DNA from: Phytoactinopolyspora alkaliphila
GTDB taxonomy: Bacteria; Actinomycetota; Actinomycetes; Jiangellales; Jiangellaceae
Length of the DNA stretch: 64,000 nucleotides
NCBI RefSeq assembly: GCF_010550695.1
Contig: NZ_JAAGOB010000003.1
Location: 310,001 to 374,000, forward strand
Reading direction: 5' to 3'
Part shown: positions 17,661 through 26,161 of the stretch, in pieces
How the letters are laid out: the number at the start of each line of letters is the position of its first letter
Numbering within the stretch: the stretch's first letter is position 1
The notes under the pieces: model-generated
What the model was told of the DNA's origin: nothing
Databases searched by the model: none
The model's input: the letters and a program-made list of their open reading frames with translations, nothing else
Position numbers and translations under genes: made by a program

Positions 17661-18875
17661 TCAGCGGCCGCCGGGCGGTTCCAGATCCGTGCACTCCCGC
17701 AGATCCGCGAAGTCCGTCCGCATCTCGTGTGCGTCGGCGCCGTCGGCGAACTCGGGAAGACCGCTCGACCCGATTCTGGCCGGGGCCCATTCCTCACCGA
17801 CCGCCACGCCGTCGTCCACCGTCAGGGTTAGCAGGCCTGTCGTAGTCGTCGCCGCAGAGGCCTGTGTGTACCAGGCGAAGTTTCCCAGCCCGAAGGCGAC
17901 GTACGCGTCGTCGAGCAGCCCCGCGCCCTGCAGCCGGTGCGTGTGACTGCCGACGACGACGTCCGCACCGGCCTCGGCGAGCGCACCTGCGAGGTTGGCC
18001 TGGGAATCGTTGGGGCAGGCGTCGCCCTGGACGCCCCAGTGCATGTACACCACGACGACGTCGCTCTCGGCCCGCGCGGCCGCCACTGCGGCGAGCAACG
18101 GCTCCGGGTCGAGCGCTACGGCGATGCCGGGACGATCCGGGGCGGCCGCCCATTGCTCGGTAGGGTCGGCGGTGGGATCGTCCGGGAGCGAGGCGCCCAG
18201 TACCGCGACCGTGGTTCCGCGGATATCGTGGAGCGCGGGTGTGAACGCCGCTTCCAGGTCCTCGCCGATCCCCACGATGGAGAGTGCCGGGCTGCCTTCA
18301 GCGGCCCGCTCGGCGGCCGCCAGGGTCTCGTTGAGTCCCTCCGGGCCGTAATCCATCGCGTGGTTGTTGGCCATCGTCGCGACGTCCACGCCGGCTGCGG
18401 CGAGTGCGTCGAACGCTGACGGGGGCGCCTGGAACGTGTACCGCTTCGGCTCCGGAGTGCCGCCCGAGCCGACGGACGTCTCCAGGTTGACGATCGTCAG
18501 ATCCGCCTCGGAGAGGCGCGTCGAGATGGGATCCAGGGCGCGCTCAGGCTCGTCCAGCCGAGACCTGAGGTCGCCTTCGAAGTGCATATCGCCGGCGAAC
18601 GAGATGGTGACGGGTTCGGCGCCCGGTCCAGGCGGCTCGTCGGACGGGTCCGGCGTCGAGGCCTGGGGTGACGTCGCCGGGCCGGATGCCGAAGCCGGGC
18701 CCGATGCGGTCGGTTCGGTGGTCGAGGTAGGGCCGGATGCAGGCGACGGAGGCGTATCCGGTCTCGGTGTCGTATCCGTACCTTCGCCGGCCCCCGCGCA
18801 CCCGGCCGCCATCGCCCCTGAAACGAGGAAAGCGGTCAGCGTCGCAGCGCGCTGCCTGGACCGCTGAACCCACAT
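17661..18875 (-). CDS. CapA-family (PGA_cap) metallophosphatase-like lipoprotein
   Basis: A 404-residue exported lipoprotein (basic N-terminus, hydrophobic stretch, MAAGC lipobox) with a low-complexity Ser/Pro/Thr/Gly linker of about 60 residues and then a CapA/PGA_cap domain. Visible metallophosphatase-like motifs are FAGDMHFEGD, VNLETSVG, MANNHAMDYG, VYMHWGVQG and VVGSHTHRLQG. CapA proteins take part in poly-gamma-glutamate capsule anchoring in Bacillus; the many actinobacterial homologues are uncharacterised. No other capsule gene is nearby, so a capsule role is not supported here. Its 3' end is 26 bases from the end of the convergent membrane protein gene. Confidence 0.85.
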   Translation of the reverse strand: MWVQRSRQRAATLTAFLVSGAMAAGCAGAGEGTDTTPRPDTPPSPASGPTSTTEPTASGPASASGPATSPQASTPDPSDEPPGPGAEPVTISFAGDMHFEGDLRSRLDEPERALDPISTRLSEADLTIVNLETSVGSGGTPEPKRYTFQAPPSAFDALAAAGVDVATMANNHAMDYGPEGLNETLAAAERAAEGSPALSIVGIGEDLEAAFTPALHDIRGTTVAVLGASLPDDPTADPTEQWAAAPDRPGIAVALDPEPLLAAVAAARAESDVVVVYMHWGVQGDACPNDSQANLAGALAEAGADVVVGSHTHRLQGAGLLDDAYVAFGLGNFAWYTQASAATTTTGLLTLTVDDGVAVGEEWAPARIGSSGLPEFADGADAHEMRTDFADLRECTDLEPPGGR

Positions 18876-19033
18876 CCTTCCCAGACTATGCTCGCGGTCC
18901 GGCGTTCCTGGCGTTCAGCATTGGAGATGCCACGCGAACAGCCGGTCGTCGGCGCGTGGCACATGACGGCGAACTCGGCCATGATCGCCGCGAGGGGCGG
19001 CTCGCACTGAGGAAGCATGGTGTCGTGGGGACA

Positions 19034-19085
19034 GCACCAAGCTTCCTTGGTGCATGGCGGGCGCAACACCAAGCTTTCCTTGGTG
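19034..19085. terminator. Two tandem hairpins downstream of the short ALDH gene
   Basis: GCACCAAG/CTTGGTGC (19034-19041, 19046-19053) and CACCAAG/CTTGGTG (19067-19073, 19079-19085) are two near-identical hairpins in a tandem duplication of about 31 bases (unit ends TGGCGGG). They lie in the 240-base gap between the ALDH 3' end and the capA 5' end and could terminate ALDH transcription. Nothing else is recognisable in that gap. Confidence 0.6.
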
Positions 19086-19115
19086 CGTGGCGGGACAGCA
19101 CTGATCGGCGTGGTG

Positions 19116-19988
19116 TCAGATGCCGACCGGGTGCCAGACGGTCTTGGTCTCGAGGAACGACGTGATCCGGTCGAGCCCCGGTTCGGCGGTCCAGTCCGGC
19201 TCGTCGGCCGGGGCCCGGACCACGCGTTTGAGGTTCTCCGCGGCGGCAAGCTCCAGCTCCCGGGCGTGCTCGTCGTCACCCGCCGCACCGGCCAGGTCTA
19301 CCGCGTTGACATCCATGTGTGCGGCGAGCCACGGCGCGGTGTCGCCCATCCGGCCCGTCAGGATGTTCACAACGCCACCAGGTACGTCCGACGTGGCCAG
19401 GACCTCACCGAGCGTGATGGCCGGCAGCGGGCGTTCGTACGACGACGCCACCACGGCCGTGTTGCCGCTGACCAGCACCGGAGCCAAAACGGACACCAGG
19501 CCGAGGAGCGACGAGCGCTGCGGCGCCAGGACAGCGACCACACCCGTGGGCTCCGGCACCGAGAAGTCGAAGTAAGGCCCCGCCACCGGGTTGCTCGACC
19601 CCACCACCTGGGCGATCTTGTCCGTCCAACCCGCGTACCAGACCCAGCGATCGATCGACTCGTCGACAGCCTTCTCCGCCTTGCCACGGCTGAGGCCCTC
19701 ACCGGCCGCGACCTCGTCGACGAACTGCGCGCGGCGCCCTTCCATCACCTCGGCCACCCGGTACAGCACCTGGCCGCGGTTGTAGGCGGTGGCACGGGAC
19801 CAGCCCGCAAACGCCTTGCGAGCGGCCACGACGGCATCCCGGGCGTCCTTGCGCGACGCATGCGCCGCGTTCGCGAGGAACCGGCCCTTCGTGTCGGTGA
19901 CCTGATAGGACCGGCCCGACTCCGAACGCGGGAACTTCCCGCCGATGTACAGCTTGTACGTCTTCTTCACGGCCAGCCGTTCGCTCAC
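19116..19988 (-). CDS. Short aldehyde dehydrogenase-like protein, probable pseudoenzyme
   Basis: ALDH-superfamily protein of 290 residues, far shorter than the usual 480-500. The N-terminal NAD-binding part is recognisable (KLYIGGKFPRSESGRSYQV, KDARDAVVAARKAFAGWSRATAYNRGQVLYRVAEVMEGR, PGGVVNILTGR). The catalytic domain is missing: there is no GQxCxA-type cysteine, and the catalytic Asn region reads LAPQRSSLLG. I place the start at GTG 19988, which has GGAGGG upstream; the open frame to 20090 lies in front of it. It follows the full-length ALDH gene on the same strand with about 90 bases between. Similar short ALDHs beside deoC occur in other actinomycetes, so it is probably an evolved partner, not a fresh truncation. 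Confidence 0.75.
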   Translation of the reverse strand: MSERLAVKKTYKLYIGGKFPRSESGRSYQVTDTKGRFLANAAHASRKDARDAVVAARKAFAGWSRATAYNRGQVLYRVAEVMEGRRAQFVDEVAAGEGLSRGKAEKAVDESIDRWVWYAGWTDKIAQVVGSSNPVAGPYFDFSVPEPTGVVAVLAPQRSSLLGLVSVLAPVLVSGNTAVVASSYERPLPAITLGEVLATSDVPGGVVNILTGRMGDTAPWLAAHMDVNAVDLAGAAGDDEHARELELAAAENLKRVVRAPADEPDWTAEPGLDRITSFLETKTVWHPVGI

Positions 19989-20079
19989 GCGCCACCCTCC
20001 ATCCGCAGATAGGCGCCGTGCTTTCTGGTCGCGATCTGGTGCTCGCTCGTTTCGCGGACGGCACCGCTCGTTCCTCGCG

Positions 20080-21534
20080 TCACCGGCCACTCCGCTCGCT
20101 CGGCACCAGATACGCTCCTAGCCCATGCCGGCCGCCCTCGCGCCCGTAACCGGACTCCTTGTACCCGCCGAACGGTGACGTCGGGTCGAACTTATTGAAG
20201 GTGTTCGCCCAAACCACACCGGCACGCAGCTGCTGAGACATCCATAGGATCCGCGACCCCTTGTCCGTCCACACACCGGCCGACAGGCCGTACGGGGTGT
20301 TGTTGGCCTTCTCCACCGCCTCGGCCGGAGTGCGGAACGTGAGCACCGACAGGACCGGGCCGAAGATCTCCTCCCGGGCGATCCGGTGTGCCTGGCTCAC
20401 CCCGGTGAAGACCGTGGGCGCGAACCAGAACCCTCGCTCGGGGAGAACGCACTCCGGAGACCAGCGCTCGGCGCCCTCGGCCTCGCCCACCTCGGAGAGC
20501 TCCCGGATGCGGGTCAGCTGTTCCGCGGAGTTGATCGCGCCGACATCGGTGTTCTTGTCCAGCGGGTCGCCGACGCGCAGAGTGGCGAGGCGCCGCTTGA
20601 GCCGGGCCAGGACGTCGTCGTACACCGACTCCTGCACAAGAAGCCGCGAACCAGCACAGCACACATGCCCCTGGTTGAAGAAGATGCCGTTGACGATGCC
20701 CTCGACGGCTTGGTCGAGAGGTGCGTCGTCGAAGACGATATTGGCCGCCTTGCCGCCGAGCTCCAGCGTGGCCTTCTTCGACGTCCCGGCGACGCTGCGG
20801 GCGATCGCCTTGCCGACCTCGGTGGAGCCGGTGAAGGCCACCTTGTCCACGTCCGGGTGCTCGACCAGCAGCCGGCCGGTCTCCCCGGCGCCGGTGAGGA
20901 TGTTCACCACGCCGGGCGGCAGGTCGGCCTGCTGGCAGATCTCGGCGAACAGCAGCGCCGTCAACGGCGTGGTCTCGGCCGGCTTCAGGACCACCGTGTT
21001 CCCGGTGGCCAGCGCCGGCGCGATCTTCCAGGCGAGCATCAGCATGGGGAAGTTCCACGGGATGATCTGGCCCGCCACGCCGTGCGGCCGCGGGTCGACG
21101 CCGTATCCGGCGTACTCCAGCTTGTCGGCCCACCCCGCGTAGTAGAAGAAGTGTGCCGCCACCAGCGGGATGTCCACGTCACGTGACTCGCGGATCGGCT
21201 TGCCGTTGTCGATGGACTCCAGCACCGCGAGCTCTCGGGCGCGTTCCTGGATGATCCGTGCGATCCGGAACAGGTACTTGCCGCGATCCCGGCCGGACAT
21301 CTTCGACCAGGTCTGGCTGAACGCCTTGCGGGCGGCGGCGACGGCTCGATCGACGTCCGTCACGCCGGCCTGCGCGATGTCGGCGAGTACTTCTTCGTTG
21401 GCCGGGTTGATCGACTTGAACGACGCGCCGTCCGCCGGATCGGTGAACTCGCCGCCGATGAACAGCCCATACGAGCTCTTGATGTCGACGACGGCCCGCG
21501 ACTCGGGCGCCGGCGCATACTCGAACGTCACCAT
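20080..21534 (-). CDS. Aldehyde dehydrogenase (NAD+-dependent)
   Basis: Full-length ALDH of 484 residues. Motifs: FIGGEFTDPADGASF, IIPWNFPMLMLAWKIAPALATGNTVVLKPAE (Rossmann and catalytic Asn), FTGSTEVGKAIA, the general-base Glu in LELGGKAANIVFDD, and the nucleophilic Cys in NQGHVCCAGSRLLV. The ATG at 21534 (MVTFEYAP) starts five bases after the deoC stop, so the two are one operon. DeoC releases acetaldehyde, and this enzyme is well placed to oxidise it to acetate (inference from context). The reading frame extends upstream through deoC but that part is a shadow. Confidence 0.93.
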   Translation of the reverse strand: MVTFEYAPAPESRAVVDIKSSYGLFIGGEFTDPADGASFKSINPANEEVLADIAQAGVTDVDRAVAAARKAFSQTWSKMSGRDRGKYLFRIARIIQERARELAVLESIDNGKPIRESRDVDIPLVAAHFFYYAGWADKLEYAGYGVDPRPHGVAGQIIPWNFPMLMLAWKIAPALATGNTVVLKPAETTPLTALLFAEICQQADLPPGVVNILTGAGETGRLLVEHPDVDKVAFTGSTEVGKAIARSVAGTSKKATLELGGKAANIVFDDAPLDQAVEGIVNGIFFNQGHVCCAGSRLLVQESVYDDVLARLKRRLATLRVGDPLDKNTDVGAINSAEQLTRIRELSEVGEAEGAERWSPECVLPERGFWFAPTVFTGVSQAHRIAREEIFGPVLSVLTFRTPAEAVEKANNTPYGLSAGVWTDKGSRILWMSQQLRAGVVWANTFNKFDPTSPFGGYKESGYGREGGRHGLGAYLVPSERSGR

Positions 21535-21539
21535 CGTGA

Positions 21540-22490
21540 TCAGTCCAGGGTGAAGTAGTCGGGGCCGGCGTAGCGGCCGGTGGTCATCTTCTGCCGCTGC
21601 ATGAGCAGGTCGTTGAGCAGGCTCGACGCCCCGATCCGGAACCAGTCCGGGCTCAGCCAGGCGGCGCCCGCTGTCTCGTTGACCAGCACCAGGTACTTGA
21701 TGGCGTCCTTGGTGGTCCGGATGCCGCCGGCCGGCTTGACGCCCACCTGGCGCCCGGTGATGTCGAGGAAGTCGCGGACCGCCTCGAGCATGATCAGGGT
21801 GACCGGCAGGGTCGCCGCCGGCGATACCTTGCCGGTGCTGGTCTTGATGAAGTCGGCGCCGGCCAGCATCGCCAGCCACGAGGCGCGGCGGACATTGTCG
21901 TAAGTGGCGAGTTCGCCCGTCTCCAGGATGACCTTCAGGTGGGCGCTGCCGCAGGCTTGCTTGACCGTGCTGATCTCCTCGAAGACCTGCGCGTACCGGC
22001 CGGCGAGAAACGCTCCGCGATCGATGACCATGTCGACCTCGTCGGCGCCGGCGGCCACCGCGGCACGTGTGTCGGCCTGTTTGACCTCCAGCGTGGTACG
22101 TCCGGACGGGAAGCCGGTGGCGACGCTGGCCACCTTGACGCCGCTCCCGCGCAGGGCTGCTTCGGCGGTGCTCACCAGGTCCGGGTAGACGCAGATGGCG
22201 GCGACCCGGGGGACGCTGGGGTCGGACGGATCGGGACGCTGCGCCTTGGCGCACAACGCGCGGACCTTGCCGGGGGTGTCCTGGCCCTCGAGCGTGGTGA
22301 GGTCGATCATGGAGATGGCCAGGTCGATGGCGAACTGCTTGGCCGTGGTTTTGATGGAACGGCTGGCCAGCGTGGCCGCCCGTGCTTCCGCGCCTACCTG
22401 ATCGACGCTGGGCAGGCCGAGCAGGAACTGGCGCAGCGACGCCTGTGACGACGTCACGTCGGCCAGGTGCGCCTCATTGAGCACAGTCAC
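21540..22490 (-). CDS. deoC: Deoxyribose-phosphate aldolase
   Basis: Class I aldolase cleaving 2-deoxyribose-5-phosphate to glyceraldehyde-3-phosphate and acetaldehyde. The Schiff-base lysine lies in DFIKTSTGKVSP and the second active-site lysine in GVKPAGGIRT; AICVYPDLV and ATGFPSGRTTLEVK are other family motifs. I choose GTG 22490 (MTVLNEAHLADVTS), giving 316 residues, the size of actinobacterial DeoC. The open frame continues far upstream over the divergent nagA gene but without coding features. It is first in an operon with the two ALDH genes. Confidence 0.94.
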   Translation of the reverse strand: MTVLNEAHLADVTSSQASLRQFLLGLPSVDQVGAEARAATLASRSIKTTAKQFAIDLAISMIDLTTLEGQDTPGKVRALCAKAQRPDPSDPSVPRVAAICVYPDLVSTAEAALRGSGVKVASVATGFPSGRTTLEVKQADTRAAVAAGADEVDMVIDRGAFLAGRYAQVFEEISTVKQACGSAHLKVILETGELATYDNVRRASWLAMLAGADFIKTSTGKVSPAATLPVTLIMLEAVRDFLDITGRQVGVKPAGGIRTTKDAIKYLVLVNETAGAAWLSPDWFRIGASSLLNDLLMQRQKMTTGRYAGPDYFTLD

Positions 22491-22764
22491 GAGTCCGAGT
22501 CTAGTGCCCTGCGTGAGAACTCCTTTGTCACCGTCTCTGCCGCCCATGCGGCGCCTTGCTGCGTTGTCGTCGTCGCTCGATGGTTCCACATCGAACTCCT
22601 CCTCCGCCTTGCGATGCATCCACCTGGATGACAGATCCGGCAACAGACTCCCCACGCAGGGCACTGGGCGCTGGCACCGCCAGGGTCGGAACCGTCCGCA
22701 TGCGAGGCTGTACGGCGGGCGGACGCCGCCCCGAGACTCAGGACGACGATTGCGGAGGGACGAC

Positions 22765-24039
22765 GTGGGAGAGCGTGACGACGCCGAACGTGTGGTGGTG
22801 ACCGGGGGGCCGATGGTACTGCCGCAGGGTATCCGTGACGGTCTCGCGGTGGTGGTCGAAGAGCGGCGGATCACCGCGGTGCGGCCACGCACGTCCACCG
22901 ATATCGCGGACGGTGACGCTGATAGCGCCCAGGTCGGCCACGCCGTCGCGGACCGGCAGGAGAGCGGCACGCGGGTCGTGGACGTCGGCGGCCGGCTGAT
23001 CACGCCTGGCCTGATCGACCTCCACGTCCACGGTGGCTGGGGCATGTCCTTCGACCGCTCGAACCAGCCGGGAGGCTCCGACGCCGTTCCCGAACTGCTG
23101 CGCCGCTTCGCTCGCGCCGGTGTCACGTCCATCCAGGCGAGCCTGGTCTCCGCCGAGGTGGACGAGCTGGCTGCCCGGCTGGACGCGATCGCCGCTGGTG
23201 GCCGGGTCCACCGCGACGCTTCCGACGGTGCGGAACTGCTCGGTGTCCACCTCGAGGGTCCGTTCCTGACCCGCGCGCAATGCGGCGCGCATGATCCCGC
23301 GGTGCTGCGGGCACCGTCGTCGGACGACGTCGCCGCCCTACTTGAGCACAGCGGGAGCATCGCGATGATCACCCTGGCGCCGGAGCTTCCCGGTGCGGTC
23401 GAGGCCGTCCGGCGGTTCGCGGAAGCCGGCGTCGTGGTCGCGGCTGGGCACAGCGAGTCTTCTCCCGCCGAGCTCGCCGAGGCCGCTTCGGCGGGCCTGA
23501 GTCACATCACACATTTGTGGAGCGGCCAATCGAGCGTCACCAGGAAAGGGCCGTGGCGCGTGCCGGGCCTGCTGGAGGCGTCGCTCGCGTCGAATTCGCT
23601 GACCGCTGAGGTGATCGCGGACGGGCGGCATCTACCGGCCGAGCTGCTCGAGATCGCCCGCCGATGCCTGGGAGAGCGGCTGATCGTCGTCTCCGACGGT
23701 ACCGAAGGGACGGGGATGCCCAGCGGCTACCGTTACGATCTCGGCACCGTGCGCTGCGAAGTGGGCGACGGGGTCGGCGTCGTCATTGGAGCCGACGCGT
23801 TCGGGGGAAGCACCACCACCGTGGCGCAGATGCTGGAGCACCTGTGCACCGATCTCGGCTGGCCGGTGACCGAGGTGGTCGCGATGGCCACCAGCCGGGC
23901 CGCCGATGTGGCGGGCGTGGGCGCGCGCAAGGGGACCATCGCGGTCGGCATGGATGCCGATCTGGCCGTCTTCGACCCGGGCTTCAGCGCCTGGGGAACG
24001 ATGCTCCGCGGCCACTGGCTCTCCGCTACCGCGGCCTAA
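22765..24039 (+). CDS. nagA: N-acetylglucosamine-6-phosphate deacetylase
   Basis: Amidohydrolase that deacetylates GlcNAc-6-phosphate to GlcN-6-phosphate. Motifs: GLIDLHVHGGWGMSF (metal site region), LGVHLEGPFL (metal Glu), AAGHSESS and ITHLW (metal His residues), and the catalytic Asp in VVSDGTEGTGMPSG. The usual THLFNAM motif is altered to THLWSGQ, so substrate range may differ. The start is GTG 22765, preceded by GCGGAGGGA; the frame is open back to 22477 but that part reads as low-quality sequence. It is divergent from deoC with a spacer of about 270 bases. The TAA stop overlaps a long palindrome. Confidence 0.88.
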   Translation: MGERDDAERVVVTGGPMVLPQGIRDGLAVVVEERRITAVRPRTSTDIADGDADSAQVGHAVADRQESGTRVVDVGGRLITPGLIDLHVHGGWGMSFDRSNQPGGSDAVPELLRRFARAGVTSIQASLVSAEVDELAARLDAIAAGGRVHRDASDGAELLGVHLEGPFLTRAQCGAHDPAVLRAPSSDDVAALLEHSGSIAMITLAPELPGAVEAVRRFAEAGVVVAAGHSESSPAELAEAASAGLSHITHLWSGQSSVTRKGPWRVPGLLEASLASNSLTAEVIADGRHLPAELLEIARRCLGERLIVVSDGTEGTGMPSGYRYDLGTVRCEVGDGVGVVIGADAFGGSTTTVAQMLEHLCTDLGWPVTEVVAMATSRAADVAGVGARKGTIAVGMDADLAVFDPGFSAWGTMLRGHWLSATAA

Positions 24040-24125
24040 ATGATCATGTAAACCATGCCTTCTCGTGCTTCACCATGCCTGCAGGCCTGGTATCGCACGA
24101 GAAAACATGGTTTACATGATCATTT
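24038..24125. terminator. Nested long palindrome at convergent nagA / mutase ends
   Basis: A 20-bp perfect arm AAATGATCATGTAAACCATG (24038-24057) pairs with 24106-24125. Inside it a second 8-bp perfect stem TCTCGTGC (24061-24068) pairs with GCACGAGA (24095-24102). The outer arm starts within the nagA stop codon and ends 11 bases from the mutase stop, so a bidirectional terminator is likely. Confidence 0.75.
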
Positions 24126-24136
24126 GGGGCAGCTGG

Positions 24137-26011
24137 CTAGAGAGCGAGGACGGCGGATATGCCGTCGCGGAGGGCGGCGAGGCGTTGCCGGGCGACGCTA
24201 CGGGCCGCGTCGACGTCGTCGTTCACCACGTCCTCCACCGCTTCGAGGTAGCACTTCAGCTTCGGTTCGGTCCCGCTCGGCCGGATGATGACCCGCGAGC
24301 CGTTGTCCAGGTAGTAGCGCAGGCCGTCCGTGGGCGGCAGGCCGTAGGCGCCGGTGTGCAGATCCTGGGCCGCCGCCACCGCGGCGCCGCCGAACTCGGC
24401 CGGCGGGTGCCGGCGCAGCCTGCGCATGGCGTCGGTGATGAGCCTCACGTCGCCGACTCGTACGGACAGCTGGTCGGTAACGTGCAGGCCATGCTGCCGG
24501 GCGAGATCATCGAGCACATCGCCGAGCGTGCGGCCGGCCGCCTTCGTCTCGGCGGCCAATTCGGCGAACAGCACCGCCGCGGAGATGCCGTCCTTGTCTC
24601 TCACCGATTCCGGGTCGACGACGTATCCCAGCGCTTCCTCGTAGCCGTACGTGAGGCCCGGAACCCGGGAGATCCACTTGAAGCCGGTGAGCGTCTCGAC
24701 GTGGTCGATTCCGTGCGCCGCCGCGATCCGCCCGAGCAGCCGAGACGAGACGATGGAGTTCACGAAGACACCCGAGCCGGTCTTGCCGGCGAGGTGCGCG
24801 CCCAGCAGTGCTCCCACTTCGTCGCCGTGAAGCATGCGCCACGGACTCCCGGCGGAGGTGGACGCGGGCGAAGGGGACGGGTCAGTGGCCGGCGTGGTGC
24901 CCGGTATGGCCACGGCCAGACGGTCGGCGTCCGGATCGTTGGCGAGTACGACGTCGGCCCCGGCCTGCGTCCCCAGAGTGAGCGCGAGATCGATGGCGCC
25001 GGGTTCCTCGGGGTTGGGGAAGGCGACCGTCGGGAAGTCCGGATCCGGCTCGGCCTGCTCCGGAACCGGTCGGACGTCGGTGAAACCGGCTCTGGCCAGC
25101 GCCTCGACGCATGTGCTTCCACCGACGCCGTGCAACGACGTGAGCACGATCCGCAGGTTCCGGGCCGGCGAGCCGAGCTGGGCGAGCCGTTCGCGTGCGG
25201 CGTCGATACGTTCGCGCAGCGCGGCGATCCGCTCGTCGGCCACGGATTCCTGCCGATCTGAGACGACTCGGCCCGAGCCCGAGCGAGGCGAATCGGGCTG
25301 AGCCGAGGCGGCGCGACCGGGGCCGGAGCCCGGCGTCGCGACGCGCGCGGCGGCGTCGATGTAGGCGTCGACGACATCCTCTCCGATCACCGTCCAGCCG
25401 TCCTCGGCGCGCGGCACCCGGGACGTGTAGTGGACATCGTGGATGTAGGAGGCGATCTCGGCGTCGATGGGGGCGACGATCTGCGCTCCGGCGTCAGGCC
25501 CGCCGAGGTAGACCTTGTAGCCGTTGTCCTGGGGTGGATTGTGGCTGGCGGTGACCATCACGCCCGCGTCGGCGTCGAGGCGCCGGAGGGCGAAGGCGAG
25601 GACCGGTGTCGGAAGCTCGCGCGGCAGGAGCAGCACCTCGACACCCGCGGCCGTCAATACCGCGGCTGTGTCGAGCGCGAAAGTGCGGGATCCGTGCCGT
25701 GCGTCGTATCCGACCACCACCCGGTGCCGCTCTCCGTGTACAGGCTCGCGCATGGAACGCAGGTACTCGGACAGGCCGGCGGCGGCGCGGATGACCACCG
25801 AACGGTTCATCCGGTTCGGGCCGGCTCCGAGCGCGCCCCGCAGGCCGGCGGTGCCGAAGGACAGGAAACCAGCGAATCTGTCCCCGAGGTCGGCCATCGC
25901 GTCGGAGTCGCCGTCGGTGGCGGCCTTGAGCAGGGCGCTCAGTTCGGCTCTCGTCACGGGATCGGGGTCATCGGCAAGCCATGAGTGGGCCTCGTACAGC
26001 ACGTCGTTCAT
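24137..26011 (-). CDS. Phosphohexomutase, PGM2/PmmB-like (possible phosphopentomutase)
   Basis: Alpha-D-phosphohexomutase superfamily, 624 residues. Motifs: FGTAGLRGALGAGPNRMN, the phosphoserine loop VMVTASHNPPQDNGYKVY, the metal loop NDPDADRLAVA, sugar loop GYEEALGYVV and phosphate-binding RPSGTEPKLKCY. The GTAGLRG, TASHNPxxDNGYKVY and GAQI sequences fit the PGM2 subgroup, which includes human PGM2, a phosphopentomutase. The ATG at 26011 has GAGGAGG upstream. An Arg/Ser/Pro-rich insertion of about 50 residues (VATPGSGPGRAASAQ to ERIAALRERID) makes it longer than typical PmmB. Its gene follows punA on the same strand, which fits pentose-phosphate isomerisation. Annotation pipelines would probably call it phosphomannomutase. 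Confidence 0.88.
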   Translation of the reverse strand: MNDVLYEAHSWLADDPDPVTRAELSALLKAATDGDSDAMADLGDRFAGFLSFGTAGLRGALGAGPNRMNRSVVIRAAAGLSEYLRSMREPVHGERHRVVVGYDARHGSRTFALDTAAVLTAAGVEVLLLPRELPTPVLAFALRRLDADAGVMVTASHNPPQDNGYKVYLGGPDAGAQIVAPIDAEIASYIHDVHYTSRVPRAEDGWTVIGEDVVDAYIDAAARVATPGSGPGRAASAQPDSPRSGSGRVVSDRQESVADERIAALRERIDAARERLAQLGSPARNLRIVLTSLHGVGGSTCVEALARAGFTDVRPVPEQAEPDPDFPTVAFPNPEEPGAIDLALTLGTQAGADVVLANDPDADRLAVAIPGTTPATDPSPSPASTSAGSPWRMLHGDEVGALLGAHLAGKTGSGVFVNSIVSSRLLGRIAAAHGIDHVETLTGFKWISRVPGLTYGYEEALGYVVDPESVRDKDGISAAVLFAELAAETKAAGRTLGDVLDDLARQHGLHVTDQLSVRVGDVRLITDAMRRLRRHPPAEFGGAAVAAAQDLHTGAYGLPPTDGLRYYLDNGSRVIIRPSGTEPKLKCYLEAVEDVVNDDVDAARSVARQRLAALRDGISAVLAL

Positions 26012-26073
26012 CGGCGGCCTCCTCGGATCGGTGCGTGGATGCAACCTATCTCGTAGCCCCAGGGCGAATCCCG

Positions 26074-26143
26074 GCATGCCAGGGTTTGTGGTCGCTGTCG
26101 AGGTCGAAATGTCCGATTTGTGGAGCCACAAACCCTGGCATGC
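26074..26143. repeat. 18-bp perfect palindrome between punA and the mutase gene
   Basis: GCATGCCAGGGTTTGTGG (26074-26091) is the exact reverse complement of 26126-26143, with a 34-base loop. Both flanking genes run leftward, so it lies after punA and before the mutase start. It could attenuate or end punA transcription. Confidence 0.65.
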
Positions 26144-26161
26144 GCCGGGATAGAGGGGTGG

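Noticed and set aside
22491-23372. The N-terminal extension of the deoC frame over nagA
   Set aside because: It is antisense to nagA and Ser/Arg-rich; true DeoC similarity starts at MTVLNEAHL.
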